Source: DASSFG01 sp035550375
GTDB taxonomy: Bacteria; Planctomycetota; Planctomycetia; Pirellulales; JAICIG01
DNA length: 64,000 bases
Reading direction: 5' to 3'
Assembly: GCA_035550375.1 (NCBI GenBank)
Contig: DASZPH010000040.1
Coordinates: 1 to 64,000, forward strand
This document shows, piece after piece, positions 27,292-37,119 of this stretch. The notes under the pieces are model-generated. The model had not been told where the DNA came from. It saw nothing but the letters and a program-made list of their open reading frames with translations, and ran no database searches. How positions within the stretch are numbered: the stretch's first letter is position 1; every line of letters begins with the position of its first letter. A program made the translations under genes and the position numbers.

Positions 27292-27963
27292 ATGATCTTC
27301 TATCGCTTCTGGCGAGTTGCAGCCGCGAGTGCAATCGGGCTCGCCGTCGCGGCGGCCCCGTGGCCGTTGCGGGCGGGGCAACCGTCGGCCGCCTCCAAGC
27401 CGCCGCAGAAGGACGATCAAGAGACGGCCCCGGCGACCAGCTTTCGAGCACGGACGAACCGCGCCTTGAGCGCTGCCTTTCCCGCCGCGCCGGCCGAGCG
27501 CAAGGCGCAGGCGGCAGCCTTGCTATCTCTTTACACGCAGATCGGCGAGGCGAAGGAGGTCATTCCGGCCGAGCGGAGCCGACTGCAAGCCAGACTCAAA
27601 AGCCGTTTGGCGCGGCTGGCGGACGCCATCGCCCTCGACGTCAAGAAAACGCGGGCCGCGCGCCAATCTGAAGCCGGCAATCGGCCTTCTACCGCCGACC
27701 AGCCTTCCGCCAACCGGTCGTCTACCGCAACCGATGCGGTGTCCTCTCTGAGCGCACCCGCCGGCTCAAGCGGCGGAGGCCCCCAAGACGACGGGCAGAC
27801 CCTGGTCGAACTGATTCAGGCGACCATTGCTCCCCAGAGCTGGGACGTCAACGGCGGAGCGGGGACGATCGTGTATTGGCCGGCCTGGCACGTGCTGGTC
27901 GTTCGCCAGACCGACGACGTGCATGAGCAGATCGGCGGTGTGGTACGCGGCCTGCGCAAGTAG
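27292..27963 (+). CDS. exported hypothetical protein
   Basis: ATG 27292 is preceded by GGAGGAGG, a strong ribosome-binding site. The 223-residue protein has a signal peptide (VAAASAIGLAVAAAPWPLRA), a helical central part with conserved-looking basic residues (RSRLQARLKSRLARLADAIA) and a low-complexity Ser/Thr/Ala linker. A compact C-terminal domain (TLVELIQATIAPQSWDVNGG, then IVYWPAWHVLVVRQTDDVHE) resembles short secretin/TonB short N-terminal-like folds, but I cannot assign a family. It is divergent from the sigma factor gene and upstream of the PPC-domain protein, possibly in one transcript. Confidence 0.65.
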   Translation: MIFYRFWRVAAASAIGLAVAAAPWPLRAGQPSAASKPPQKDDQETAPATSFRARTNRALSAAFPAAPAERKAQAAALLSLYTQIGEAKEVIPAERSRLQARLKSRLARLADAIALDVKKTRAARQSEAGNRPSTADQPSANRSSTATDAVSSLSAPAGSSGGGPQDDGQTLVELIQATIAPQSWDVNGGAGTIVYWPAWHVLVVRQTDDVHEQIGGVVRGLRK

Positions 27964-28046
27964 AATGGGACGTGAATCGCCCCCCTCTCTGCGGCCAATG
28001 ATCGAAGCGGCCGGTAAGCCCGCCACCACCTGACGCAGTCATCGAG

Positions 28047-30194
28047 ATGATTCGAAGTTCCTTGTCCCGTTGGCGAGCGGCCCTGCTAGTCGTCGTTTCT
28101 CTTGCTTGTCCGGGGGCCGCCCACGCCGATCTACCATCGATTCGGCTCGATCGCATTACGCCGCTTGGTGCCGCGGCCGGCGCCACCGTCGAGGTCGCGG
28201 TCAACGCGGCCGACGACGAAGAGGCGAAGCGCCTCGTATTCGACCATCCGGGCATCTCGGCCGAATGGGTCGAGAACCGCAAGTTCAAAGTCACGGTCGC
28301 GGCCGACGTGCCGGAAGGGACGTACGATGCAAGGCTACTGGGCCGTTTCGGTTTGAGCAATCCGCGGCTGTTCGCCGTCTCGCACGGACTATCCGACGTG
28401 ACGGAGAAGGAGCCCAATGACGACCGGGCCAAGGCACAAGCCGTGCCCCTCAATTCCGCCGTAGCAGGCACGACGGACGGCAACGGTCAGGACCTCTTTC
28501 GCTTCGCGGCCCGTCAGGGCCAGCGCGTGACGATTGATTGCCAGGCCGGAAAGCTCGATAGCGAGGTCGACGCCTGTCTTGCCATCATCGCCTCCGATGG
28601 CGCTGTCCTGGCCACGAGCAGCGACTATCACGGCCGCGACCCGCTGGTCGACTTTTTGGCTCCGGCCGACGGCGAATACTTCGTCGAGGTCCACGACCTC
28701 TCCTACCGCGGCGGCTTTCCTTATCGCGTTCTGATCTGCGATCAGCCGCACGTCGAAAACGTCTTTCCGCGCGCGGTGGAGGCGGGCAAATCGATCGAAC
28801 TCGTCGCGCTGGGGCGCAACTTCGGCACAGCCGGTCAACCCTCCGCCTGGAAAATCGACGACCGTCCGCTGGAGGAATATCGATTCCACATTACGCCGCC
28901 AACGGCGGCAGAAGCCGTGGGCTTTTATCGGTTCCTCGAGCATCCCAGCGATCACACCGTTTTGCCGACGGCCGCCACCTGCACGCTCGACGGTTTTCAG
29001 ATCCGTGTGCCAATCGGCGCCGGGTCTCGCCCACCTATTCCACTGCTGTGCGTCGAAGGACCCGTTCTCGTCGAACAGGAGCCCAACGACTCGCAGGAGC
29101 AGTCGCAGCCGCTTGTGCCTCCCGTGACCCTCAGCGGCCGTTTTGACCGGCCGCGCGACGCCGACTGGTTCGAATTGGTGCCCGGCGAGGCCGGCCGCCA
29201 CGAGATCCAGGTCTACTCCGAACGGATCGCCGGCCAGGCAGATCCTTACGTGGTTGTCGTCGACGACAAAGGAAACCGCATTAGCGAACTCGACGACTTT
29301 GGTGCCCGCGTCAATGCGTTCGACGGGCACCTGCGCGACCCGGTCGGTTCGGTCGACCTGCAAGCCGGCCGCAAATATCGGCTGATGGTGCAAGACCGTT
29401 ACGGCCGGGGAGGCGCCCGCTACCAGTATGTGTTGAGTTTGCACCGCTCAAGGCCCGATTTTCACATTGCCGCCATTCACGCGGCGAACCCCGGCCCGTC
29501 GGGTGTGAACCTCTGGCCGGGGGGCGCCACCTGGCTCGACCTGGTCGCTCACCGCGAAGAAGGATACGGCGAGCCGATCAGCGTGACGGCCGAAGGGCTG
29601 CCAGCCGGCGTGCATGCCGCCGAAGTGAGAATTCCCAACGACATGCGTTCTGCCTTCGTGCTCTGGGCCGACCCCGACGCGCCCCCCTTTAGCGGCTCCT
29701 TTACCCTCATGGCCAGCGGAAAGCGAGGCGAGGCGACTTTTCGCCATGAGGTGCGTCCCTACACGCGCGTCTGGACCGACGCGAACATGGGTTCCAGTCG
29801 TCCGAGCCGCCAATTGCCGCTGGGCGTGGTGGGCGAGAAGGCCCCCTACGGCTTGCGTTGCGAGCCCGACAACGCCACCGTCGAGATGGACAGCAAGCTT
29901 TCGCTCAAGGTTGTGGCGTCGCGTTATTGGCCCGAGGCGCAGAGTGCGATCAAGGTGATCGGCCTGGGCTTGCCCGGCGGGTTCCAGTTCAGCGAGCGGG
30001 AGATCGCCGCGGGGCAGAACGAAGGATCGTTCGAGTTGCAGGTGGGCAATATGCAACCCGGCGACTACACGCTCGTGCTGTTGGGGCAAGCGCAGGTGCC
30101 GTTCAAGAAGGATCCAGCCGCTCAGCCAGTCAACACGCTTGTCCCCATTCCCTGCCGGCCGATCGCGATCAAGGTGACTTCCAAAGCCAAATAG
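28047..30194 (+). CDS. exported protein with pre-peptidase C-terminal (PPC) domains
   Basis: The 715-residue protein has a signal peptide (WRAALLVVVSLACPGAAHAD). PPC-type beta-sandwich domains are recognisable twice: EKEPNDDRAKAQAVPLNSAV...DLFRFAARQGQ (about 125-225) and EQEPNDSQEQSQPLVPPVTL...ADWFELVPGEAG (about 340-450). The phrase EPND followed by an acidic loop and D-x-F is the hallmark. The rest is beta-rich, with an N-terminal Ig-like domain (residues 30-110). PPC domains occur in many secreted peptidases, but I see no peptidase domain, so it may act as a binding protein. It lies 84 nt after the preceding gene. Confidence 0.8.
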   Translation: MIRSSLSRWRAALLVVVSLACPGAAHADLPSIRLDRITPLGAAAGATVEVAVNAADDEEAKRLVFDHPGISAEWVENRKFKVTVAADVPEGTYDARLLGRFGLSNPRLFAVSHGLSDVTEKEPNDDRAKAQAVPLNSAVAGTTDGNGQDLFRFAARQGQRVTIDCQAGKLDSEVDACLAIIASDGAVLATSSDYHGRDPLVDFLAPADGEYFVEVHDLSYRGGFPYRVLICDQPHVENVFPRAVEAGKSIELVALGRNFGTAGQPSAWKIDDRPLEEYRFHITPPTAAEAVGFYRFLEHPSDHTVLPTAATCTLDGFQIRVPIGAGSRPPIPLLCVEGPVLVEQEPNDSQEQSQPLVPPVTLSGRFDRPRDADWFELVPGEAGRHEIQVYSERIAGQADPYVVVVDDKGNRISELDDFGARVNAFDGHLRDPVGSVDLQAGRKYRLMVQDRYGRGGARYQYVLSLHRSRPDFHIAAIHAANPGPSGVNLWPGGATWLDLVAHREEGYGEPISVTAEGLPAGVHAAEVRIPNDMRSAFVLWADPDAPPFSGSFTLMASGKRGEATFRHEVRPYTRVWTDANMGSSRPSRQLPLGVVGEKAPYGLRCEPDNATVEMDSKLSLKVVASRYWPEAQSAIKVIGLGLPGGFQFSEREIAAGQNEGSFELQVGNMQPGDYTLVLLGQAQVPFKKDPAAQPVNTLVPIPCRPIAIKVTSKAK

Positions 30195-30492
30195 GAGCCG
30201 ATCGGGCGTCGGCAAGTTGCCAGGCCTCTCGGCGCGATTCTTTGCCGACGGCCATCTCGTGGGCGCAATCGCTACCATCAGCACGATCGCGCCCGGCAGG
30301 CGAGGAAGCCCCCGGCGGGCATCCGGCCCGTTTGCGTGTCGCCGAGTCCAAACCAAGACTTTGGTAGTTTCGCGCCGCCCGGCAACCGGCGCGCGAAGGG
30401 GCATGGTTCGTGCTGTGCCCTGCGACAACGATTCGTTGCCCGGCCGTGTGTGCACCACGGCACCGGTTGGCGAGTCAGAGGGAAACGCAGCC
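30195..30492. other. intergenic region upstream of the hybrid kinase
   Basis: These 298 bases hold no supported gene. An imperfect hairpin (TTCGCGCCG ... CGGCGCGCGAA, about 30369-30397) lies about 95 bases before the kinase start. No clear promoter hexamers were seen. Confidence 0.35.
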
Positions 30493-32160
30493 ATGAAGCG
30501 CACGATACTGTACGTCGACGACGAAGCCGAGAATCGAGTCGTGTTCGAGGCGAGCCTCGACGACCGGTTTCGCGTCCTGACGGCCGCCGACGTCGAGGAA
30601 GCTCTCTCCATCCTGGCGCGTGAGAACGTGCCGGTGGTCGTTTCCGATCAGCGTATGCCCGGAAAAACGGGCGTCGACCTGTTCAGCATCATCCGTACCC
30701 GCCATCCGCAGACGCGCCGCATTCTGCTGACGGCCTACACCGAGCCGCGGGCGATGATCGACGCCATCAACCACGGCCAGGTCTACTACTTCCTGCAGAA
30801 GCCGTGGGACCGTTCCTCGATCGAGTCGGTACTGGTTCGGGCCATCGAGGCCTACGATCTGGCGATCGCGCTAGAGCAGCAGTCGACCGTGCTGGCGAGG
30901 CAAAACGACGAATTGCGGGCGATGCAGGCCCATCTGGAACACGCCAGCCGGCTGAAGAGCGAGTTTCTGGCCAACGTGAGTCACGAAATCCGCACGCCGA
31001 TGACGGCCGTCCTGGGGTTCGCCGACCTTCTCCGCGACCGGCTTACGGCCGCGGAAGACCTGGAGACGATCGACACGATCAAGCGCAACGGCGAGTACCT
31101 GCTCGAGATCATTAACGACATTCTCGATCTCTCGAAGATCGAGGCCGGCTCGCTGCACGTGGAGCAGCGACTGTGCTCACCGCGCGGCATCGTGCACGAA
31201 GTGGCCGAACTAATGCGGCCACGCTGCGAGGCGAAGGGCCTGTGGCTGGACGTGGCCATCGACGAGGCCGTTCCCGGTCAGGTGCCGAGCGACGCCTTGC
31301 GCCTGCGGCAGATTCTGGTGAACCTGGTGGGTAACGCGGTCAAATTCACCGATCGGGGCGGGGTCCGCGTGGCGGTGCGAATCGAGCCCTGCGAAACGAC
31401 AACCTGGTGCCTTCACTTCGACGTGGTCGATTCAGGCATCGGTATTTCGGCCGAACGGCTCAAGGCCCTCTTCCAGCCGTTCAGCCAACTCGACTCGTCG
31501 ATGACGAGGCGCTTCGGCGGAACCGGGCTGGGACTGGCGATCAGCCGCAGACTGGCGCAACTCTTGGGGGGCGACATCGCCGTGCAGAGCGTCCCCGGAC
31601 AAGGGAGCACGTTCAGCCTGATTCTTGCTACCAGGCATCCCTCGCCGACGGGGCAGCCAGGCCAGGCCGATGAAAACGGCGCGGACTTGCAGCCTGCCGG
31701 CTATGACAACCAGAAAACCGACGACACCGCGGTGCATCCCGCCAGCCTCCGCTTGTCGGGTAAGTTTCTGTTGGCTGAAGACGGTTTGGATAACCAGCGG
31801 CTCCTTTCCCTCATCTTGCGCGGTGCCGGAGCCGAATTGACGATTGTCGACAACGGTAAGAGCGCGGTGGAAGAAGCGATGAAACCCGCCGAGATCCCCT
31901 ACGACCTGGTGCTGATGGACATGCACATGCCCCAGCTCGACGGCTACGAAGCGACCGCCCAGTTGCGGCGGCTCGGCTATCGGCGGCCGATCATCGCGGT
32001 AACCGCTCATGCCATGACCGGCGACCGGCAGAAATGTCTCGACGCGGGTTGCGACGAAGTGGTCACCAAGCCGTTCAACCGGGTCCGTTTGCTGCAAATG
32101 ATTTCGCAGTGTCTTGAGGCGGGCCTGCCGGCGCCCGTAACGGTGGACGACGGCATTTAG
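30493..32160 (+). CDS. hybrid regulator: receiver - histidine kinase - receiver
   Basis: The chosen start is ATG 30493 because the REC domain begins at once (TILYVDDEAENR); upstream codons in frame do not look coding. The 555-residue protein has an N-terminal receiver (Asp9/Asp10, phospho-acceptor Asp52 in VVVSDQRMPG, Lys in LQKPWD), a coiled linker, a HisKA domain with the phosphorylated His in NVSHEIRTPM, and an HATPase domain (RQILVNLVGNAVKFTD, GIGISAERLKALFQPF, FGGTGLGLAISRRLAQLLGG). The C-terminal receiver has LLAEDGLDNQRL, LMDMHMPQLDG and VTKPFN. There is no membrane helix, so it is a cytoplasmic phosphorelay protein. Its partner is not adjacent. Confidence 0.93.
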   Translation: MKRTILYVDDEAENRVVFEASLDDRFRVLTAADVEEALSILARENVPVVVSDQRMPGKTGVDLFSIIRTRHPQTRRILLTAYTEPRAMIDAINHGQVYYFLQKPWDRSSIESVLVRAIEAYDLAIALEQQSTVLARQNDELRAMQAHLEHASRLKSEFLANVSHEIRTPMTAVLGFADLLRDRLTAAEDLETIDTIKRNGEYLLEIINDILDLSKIEAGSLHVEQRLCSPRGIVHEVAELMRPRCEAKGLWLDVAIDEAVPGQVPSDALRLRQILVNLVGNAVKFTDRGGVRVAVRIEPCETTTWCLHFDVVDSGIGISAERLKALFQPFSQLDSSMTRRFGGTGLGLAISRRLAQLLGGDIAVQSVPGQGSTFSLILATRHPSPTGQPGQADENGADLQPAGYDNQKTDDTAVHPASLRLSGKFLLAEDGLDNQRLLSLILRGAGAELTIVDNGKSAVEEAMKPAEIPYDLVLMDMHMPQLDGYEATAQLRRLGYRRPIIAVTAHAMTGDRQKCLDAGCDEVVTKPFNRVRLLQMISQCLEAGLPAPVTVDDGI

Positions 32161-32366
32161 CCGCGCCGACCGGGAAGGCCGTCGCAAACGTAAGCGAAGA
32201 GCGCGATGAGACTTCCCTCGCTGGCGCTTCGGGTGAGTGTCGGCGCAGGCTGCGCGCAAGCCTTACGGGGCCGGCGAATCGGGCCCCGAACGAATGGCTT
32301 GCTGGAAATCGCGCGCGGACCGAGTCATAATCTGCCTGACCCATCTCTTACGTCAGGAAATGTTTC

Positions 32367-33449
32367 ATGACGCGCGCCACCCTCTCGTTGGCTCTGCCCC
32401 TGTTTCTCTGCTTCGCTTTCATCAGACCGGCATCCGGCGAGGAATCGCCGCTGGAATCGGGCGTGCGAGGCGTGGCCACGCGAGCGCCCGGCAAGGTCGT
32501 GATCGACGGCGACTTGAAAGAATTTCAGGGAGCGTTCTGCACTCCCGTCGGCTACTTCGAGCCGGACACAAAGAACCGCGCGGCCCAGTTCTTCTATATG
32601 TGGGACGACGAGGCCTTTTATGCCGGCTTGCGGACGCTCGACGAGAAGCAGGCCAATCCGGCGCCCGACGACCGGCTCTGGGAAGGCGACGGCGTGGAAT
32701 GGTACTTCGACACGCGCCGCGGTCCGGATTTTCGCTCCGAGAGCTGGGGCGAGGGGGCCGTTCACATGTACTGGACCGCGTACAAGAACGCCCAGATCGA
32801 ACCCCGCTGGTGCCTGCGTCCCGACATGCTCAAGGCGATTCCGGGAACGGGTGTCGAGGTCGCAGCGCGCAAGACCAGTTACGGGAGCGAGACGGAATTC
32901 AAGTTGCCCTGGTCGAACTTTCCGAACTTCAAGGTCGCTTCCGACGCAGTCATCGGCCTCGACGCCGAGCTCTGCTACGGAGATGGGGCGGGTCGAACCT
33001 ATCGCACGTTCGCCTACGGCAGCCCGCTGTCGGTGACGCAGCCCGCTTCGCAAGCCAAGGTGCAGCTCGTCGACCGCATCACGCCCGCGGTCTGGCGGCT
33101 TTGTGGCGCCGTCATGGCGCCGATTCGCGTCGACACGCCTTGGTCGCAGCCATCGAGCAAGGCGTTGGTTACGGGCATGGCGGCTATTCCGCCCGACCAA
33201 TCAAACGAGATTGGCAAAATCGTCTTTCGTCTGGTCGATACCTTCGGCAACACGGTCGCCGAGCACGACGCCAAGATGACAACGCTGAACGCCGAAGGGC
33301 GGTTCTTTCGCGCGGAGGCCCAATGGCCCAGCGACGAGGCCGCGCCGGGAACGTACATCCCCCTGGGAATCGTTTACGACCGCGAAGGAAAGGAACTTTG
33401 TCGGACCGCCCCCAGGCTGGTCAGCGTGAACAACTCGCCAGGCTACTAA
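32367..33449 (+). CDS. exported CBM9-like carbohydrate-binding protein
   Basis: The 360-residue product has a signal peptide (LSLALPLFLCFAFIRPASG) and a domain resembling carbohydrate-binding module family 9: VIDGDLKEFQG at the start, then FFYMWDDEAFYAGLRTLDE and LWEGDGVEWYFDTR, the usual D-G-V-E-x-Y/F signature. It runs to about residue 240. The C-terminal 110 residues are beta-rich (WPSDEAAPGTYIPLGIVYDR). There is no catalytic domain in the same chain. It may bind cell-wall or algal polysaccharide outside the cell. The start is ATG 32367, preceded by CAGGAAATGTTTC. Confidence 0.75.
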   Translation: MTRATLSLALPLFLCFAFIRPASGEESPLESGVRGVATRAPGKVVIDGDLKEFQGAFCTPVGYFEPDTKNRAAQFFYMWDDEAFYAGLRTLDEKQANPAPDDRLWEGDGVEWYFDTRRGPDFRSESWGEGAVHMYWTAYKNAQIEPRWCLRPDMLKAIPGTGVEVAARKTSYGSETEFKLPWSNFPNFKVASDAVIGLDAELCYGDGAGRTYRTFAYGSPLSVTQPASQAKVQLVDRITPAVWRLCGAVMAPIRVDTPWSQPSSKALVTGMAAIPPDQSNEIGKIVFRLVDTFGNTVAEHDAKMTTLNAEGRFFRAEAQWPSDEAAPGTYIPLGIVYDREGKELCRTAPRLVSVNNSPGY

Positions 33450-33539
33450 TTTAGCCAGGGTAGCCCTGGCGGGCGTCTCGAGGTCTGTGTCGTGGCGAGG
33501 TCGACCAACGTGCCGGCGTGGCCCTCGCCGCCCCAGGAC

Positions 33540-36002
33540 CTACTTGTCTTGCATCAACTCGCCCAGCAAGCGCTTCAGCTCTTCGCCGCGGGCACGGATG
33601 GAAACCACCTTTCCGTCGCGGTCGACCAGAAGCACCGTCGGGATCGCGCTGACGCCGTAAAAGGCCGCCGCCGGATGCTGGCCACCGGCCTGGTGCAACG
33701 TGGTCCAGGGAATGCCCTTCTCGCTCAAAAACTTGTCGAGCGCCTCGCGGTCGCCGTCGAGGCTGATGCCAACAACGTCGAAGCCGCGCTCGTGGTATTT
33801 GTCGTAAAGTTCCCGGACGTTGGGAAGCTCGGCGACGCAGGGCCCGCACCACGTCGCCCAGAAGTCGATGAGCACGACCTTGCCGCGATACGAAGCCCAG
33901 TCGAACGCCTGGCCCGCGGTCGTCGTGCCGTCGAGCGTCACTTCGTGACCGACAAGGCCAAGGCGCCGAGCGGAGCCAAATAGGGAGCGAGCTTGCGCGC
34001 CAAAAGGTCCGTCGTCTGGGCCAAAAGCTTTTGCGAGCCGCTCGATGGCCTGGGCGGCCCATTCAAGGTCGTCGCCGTATTCCAAAGGGCGCGCGGCGCT
34101 GAAGACCAGATTCACGTCGGCCGGCTCAAGACCATGCGATGATTTGGCGGCGAGCGCAGCCTCCAGGTCCTCGATCAAGGCTTTTCGATCGGCCGTCGAT
34201 AAGGTCAGGATTTTCGCCACGCGCGGCTCAAGTACTGCCAAACGTGCCGTGGCATAGGCTGCCGACGTCTTGTCGGTTTCGAGGGCCATGATCTTCTTGG
34301 CGGCGGCCGCGATGGCGCTGGGACCTTTCTCGCGGTGCGCCGTGAAGTCGGTCGCGTTCGTCGGGCGAAACTCTCGCAATTGCTTGATGAACGCCAGCAA
34401 TTTCGTTACATCGCCCTCCGGCAATGCATAACGGTCGACGGGCGGCTCATAAGGCTTGAGTGTAGCAAGCTGTTTGGTCTCGATGGCCCAGACCTGCCAG
34501 TCTCCGCTTTCGCCGCGCAAATCGAACGCCAGCCATTTTCCATCGGGCGACCAGACCGGCAGCGTATATTGGCCCGTTGCCATCTGCTTCACCTGGCCGC
34601 CGGCGAGGTCAAACAGAAAAAGCCCGACGCGGTCGCCCACGCCGAAGCCGCCGCAGGCTACCTGCTTGCTGTCGGGCGACCAGCCGACCAGCCCCGCGCC
34701 GGCCCCCACCAGGCTGCGGGTAACTCGGTCGTTTGACTGGAGGTTCACAACCACCAGGTTGCCGCCTGATACATAAGCCAGGCTCTTACCATCCGGCGAG
34801 ACGACCGGATAGAACGAATCGCGAAACGGTGTAATGTCGTGGATCGTCGGCTTTGCGGCCGTGGCGTCGACGGCCTGGACCGTCCCCTCTTTGTGCTCGT
34901 GGAAATACAGGGTCTTGCCGTCGGCAGCCCACCTTGGAAAACCGCCGTCGGCCAGCTTGCGGGTGTGCGAGCCGTCACCATCGGCCAACCAGATTTCTTC
35001 TTCGGTGCCATCGCCCCGCACGTAGGCGAGGAGCTTGCCCGTCGGCGAAAGCGAGGCGTCCTTTCCCGGCGCGATCAGCCGCGTGATCTTTCCGCTGGCG
35101 ATGTCGAGCCGGTCGATGCCCGACCCGACAGGCAATGCGGAGAAGAGCACCCGCTTGGCATCGGGCGACCAGGTCGCCGCGAAGCCCTTGGCGAGGAATT
35201 TCGCCCCCATCTGCCGGAGCGACGGCTCGGCGGCGATTGGCTTGCTGACCGCGGCGGCCAACTCGGCAGGCGTCTTCGATACGGCTGCAAGCTGCTCGTC
35301 CGAAAGCGGTTTCCCGTAGACAAGCAGTTCGTCCGCGAGCCCGTAAAAGCAGTTCCCGTTGGAATAGTTGCTGAACGTCCAAACCTTGTCCCGGCCTTCG
35401 ACGTTGCTGCCGATGACGGCAAGCTTGAAACTGGCGGGCAGCGCAAACTCGTCGACCTTTTCGCCGTCGGAATAGACGACGACTTTGCCTCGAGAAAGAT
35501 CAACCGAGCAGGCAATGGTTTTCCATTTTCCTTCGACGAGCGCGACCTTCTCCACGTCATGTACAAAGGCCTGATTGTTGAGCGTAATGGTCAATCCCCC
35601 GGCTGCCGATCGCTGGATGCCGAACCAGCGATAGGCTATCCCACCCATCAGGATGTTCGTTTTTCCCGAACCGAACGACTCAGGCCGAAAGCGCACCGCG
35701 ACGCTGAACCGCGAGTAGTCGAGGGCCGGTGTTGTGCCCGCTGCGTGATAACCGTCGGGCGAGTTGCCTTCGTAAATTCCATTCAGGTACAGCGAGTTGT
35801 CAATGAATTCCGTGTTGCGAAGCGCGAAGGGCGGGCCGCCTTGGTCGTCGTTGGCGTTGCCGTCAAAGCGGAACCGAACCAACAGCCCGTCGTTTGCTTT
35901 ATCGCCGAACGACAGCGAGGGCAGCGCAGCCAGCGCTGCTGCGAGCATCGCGATGGAACGAAGATGGCCCTGACGAATCCACAAAAGTCCTTGACGACTC
36001 AT
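33540..36002 (-). CDS. LamG - beta-propeller - TlpA thioredoxin fusion protein
   Basis: The start is ATG 36002 (GGAGG six bases upstream). The 820-residue exported protein has a signal peptide (SIAMLAAALAALPSLSFG). A concanavalin-like LamG domain (about 30-215) is followed by a PD40/TolB-like propeller with repeated WSPDxKxV and SPDGKxL units (about 255-490). A helical linker comes next, and then a TlpA/ResA-like thioredoxin domain with WATWCGPCVAEL near residue 710 and SAIPTVLLVDRDGKVV. The CGPC pair is intact, so it can do thiol-disulfide exchange in the periplasm. The triple fusion is unusual. It is convergent with the CBM9-like gene. Confidence 0.85.
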   Translation of the reverse strand: MSRQGLLWIRQGHLRSIAMLAAALAALPSLSFGDKANDGLLVRFRFDGNANDDQGGPPFALRNTEFIDNSLYLNGIYEGNSPDGYHAAGTTPALDYSRFSVAVRFRPESFGSGKTNILMGGIAYRWFGIQRSAAGGLTITLNNQAFVHDVEKVALVEGKWKTIACSVDLSRGKVVVYSDGEKVDEFALPASFKLAVIGSNVEGRDKVWTFSNYSNGNCFYGLADELLVYGKPLSDEQLAAVSKTPAELAAAVSKPIAAEPSLRQMGAKFLAKGFAATWSPDAKRVLFSALPVGSGIDRLDIASGKITRLIAPGKDASLSPTGKLLAYVRGDGTEEEIWLADGDGSHTRKLADGGFPRWAADGKTLYFHEHKEGTVQAVDATAAKPTIHDITPFRDSFYPVVSPDGKSLAYVSGGNLVVVNLQSNDRVTRSLVGAGAGLVGWSPDSKQVACGGFGVGDRVGLFLFDLAGGQVKQMATGQYTLPVWSPDGKWLAFDLRGESGDWQVWAIETKQLATLKPYEPPVDRYALPEGDVTKLLAFIKQLREFRPTNATDFTAHREKGPSAIAAAAKKIMALETDKTSAAYATARLAVLEPRVAKILTLSTADRKALIEDLEAALAAKSSHGLEPADVNLVFSAARPLEYGDDLEWAAQAIERLAKAFGPDDGPFGAQARSLFGSARRLGLVGHEVTLDGTTTAGQAFDWASYRGKVVLIDFWATWCGPCVAELPNVRELYDKYHERGFDVVGISLDGDREALDKFLSEKGIPWTTLHQAGGQHPAAAFYGVSAIPTVLLVDRDGKVVSIRARGEELKRLLGELMQDK

Positions 36003-36146
36003 AGAAACCTCCGGGACGAGCAAGAAGTGACGGCCAGCCCGATGGCAGATAGGATACAGCGCCAAGAACTCTCGGTAAAAGCAGGGCGACTATTTTGCCG
36101 CGCAGCAATGACGGCCTATTGACGATGGCGCAATGCCGGTGTCTCG

Positions 36147-36941
36147 TCACCCTTTTTCATCGAGCCGCTGCCGAATGCCATCGTACAGTCGCTCGGCGGA
36201 GTCGATGAGAAATCCGCAGTCGCCGCCGCACTGCACCCATTGCACTCCCTGCCGCGCGGCGCGCAGAGCGTGTTCGATATTGGGCGCCATGCCGATTCCC
36301 ACATACCGGCCTGCCGCGCGCGACCGTGAGGCAATCGATCCGACGGCCTCGACCACCTGGGGATGGTCGAGCTGGCCGAGCATCCCCAAAGAGCCCGACA
36401 GGTCGTTGGGTCCAATGACGATCGAGTCGAAGCCGGGGATGTCGAGGATTGCGTCGAGACTGTGATAGGCGTCGGCCGTCTCGATCTGGATGGCGAGAAA
36501 GACGCGGCGATTTGCCTCGGCGAGATAGGCCTGCGGATTCTCACGGCCGTAATTGTTGCTGCGGCGGGGCCCGAAGCCGCGCGTCCCCATCGGCGGATAG
36601 CGGCAAGCCGAGACGACGCTGCGAACTTCGGCCACGGAGCGCACCTGCGGCACGATGATGCCGTCGGCCCCCACGTCGAGGACGCGTTTGATCCAAGCTA
36701 CGTCGGAGCACGGCACACGCACGAGCGCGGGAGCGCCGCCGGCGCGCGCGGCGATGAGGTGCGAGGTCACCGATTCCAGGCTGGTCGGATTGTGTTCCAG
36801 GTCGATCCAGAAAAAGTCGACGCTAGGAGCGAGCGCTTCGGTGACGACCGGATCGCTGAGCGTGATCGATGGTCCCAGGCAGAGTTTGCCCGAGTCGAGC
36901 CGCTGGCGGAAGAGGTCAAGGTGGTTCATGGGGAGCGACAT
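36147..36941 (-). CDS. HpcH/HpaI aldolase family protein
   Basis: The 264-residue length matches the HpcH/HpaI (class II pyruvate aldolase) family. The signatures are present: WIDLEHNPTS near residue 45 (acidic/His active-site part), ALVRVPCSDVAWIKRVLDVG, GADGIIVPQVRS, IQIETADAYHSLD (metal-binding Glu) and VIGPNDLSGSLG (metal-binding Asp). Such enzymes cleave 2-keto-3-deoxy sugar acids or 4-hydroxy-2-oxo acids to pyruvate and an aldehyde. Either ATG 36941 or ATG 36929 could be the start; neither has a strong ribosome-binding site. It is cytoplasmic and has no pathway partner next to it. Confidence 0.85.
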   Translation of the reverse strand: MSLPMNHLDLFRQRLDSGKLCLGPSITLSDPVVTEALAPSVDFFWIDLEHNPTSLESVTSHLIAARAGGAPALVRVPCSDVAWIKRVLDVGADGIIVPQVRSVAEVRSVVSACRYPPMGTRGFGPRRSNNYGRENPQAYLAEANRRVFLAIQIETADAYHSLDAILDIPGFDSIVIGPNDLSGSLGMLGQLDHPQVVEAVGSIASRSRAAGRYVGIGMAPNIEHALRAARQGVQWVQCGGDCGFLIDSAERLYDGIRQRLDEKG

Positions 36942-37119
36942 GGCGGGACTCGTGAGGGTGCGTCGGGTGAGGACAGGTGGGGGAAGGCCAGCCGCCAGAA
37001 TAGCCGCCGCGCATGCCCGTTCGCAAGCGCGCGGCCTGTGTCATGTGCACCGCGGGCTGCTTGACCCTGTCTCGGCCGCCGTCTAGGGTAGGCGTCACGC
37101 GTCCAGACGAAGGTGAACG

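Noticed and set aside
30217..30492. Longer start for the hybrid kinase
   Set aside because: The upstream in-frame sequence lacks domain character; the receiver domain begins at ATG 30493.
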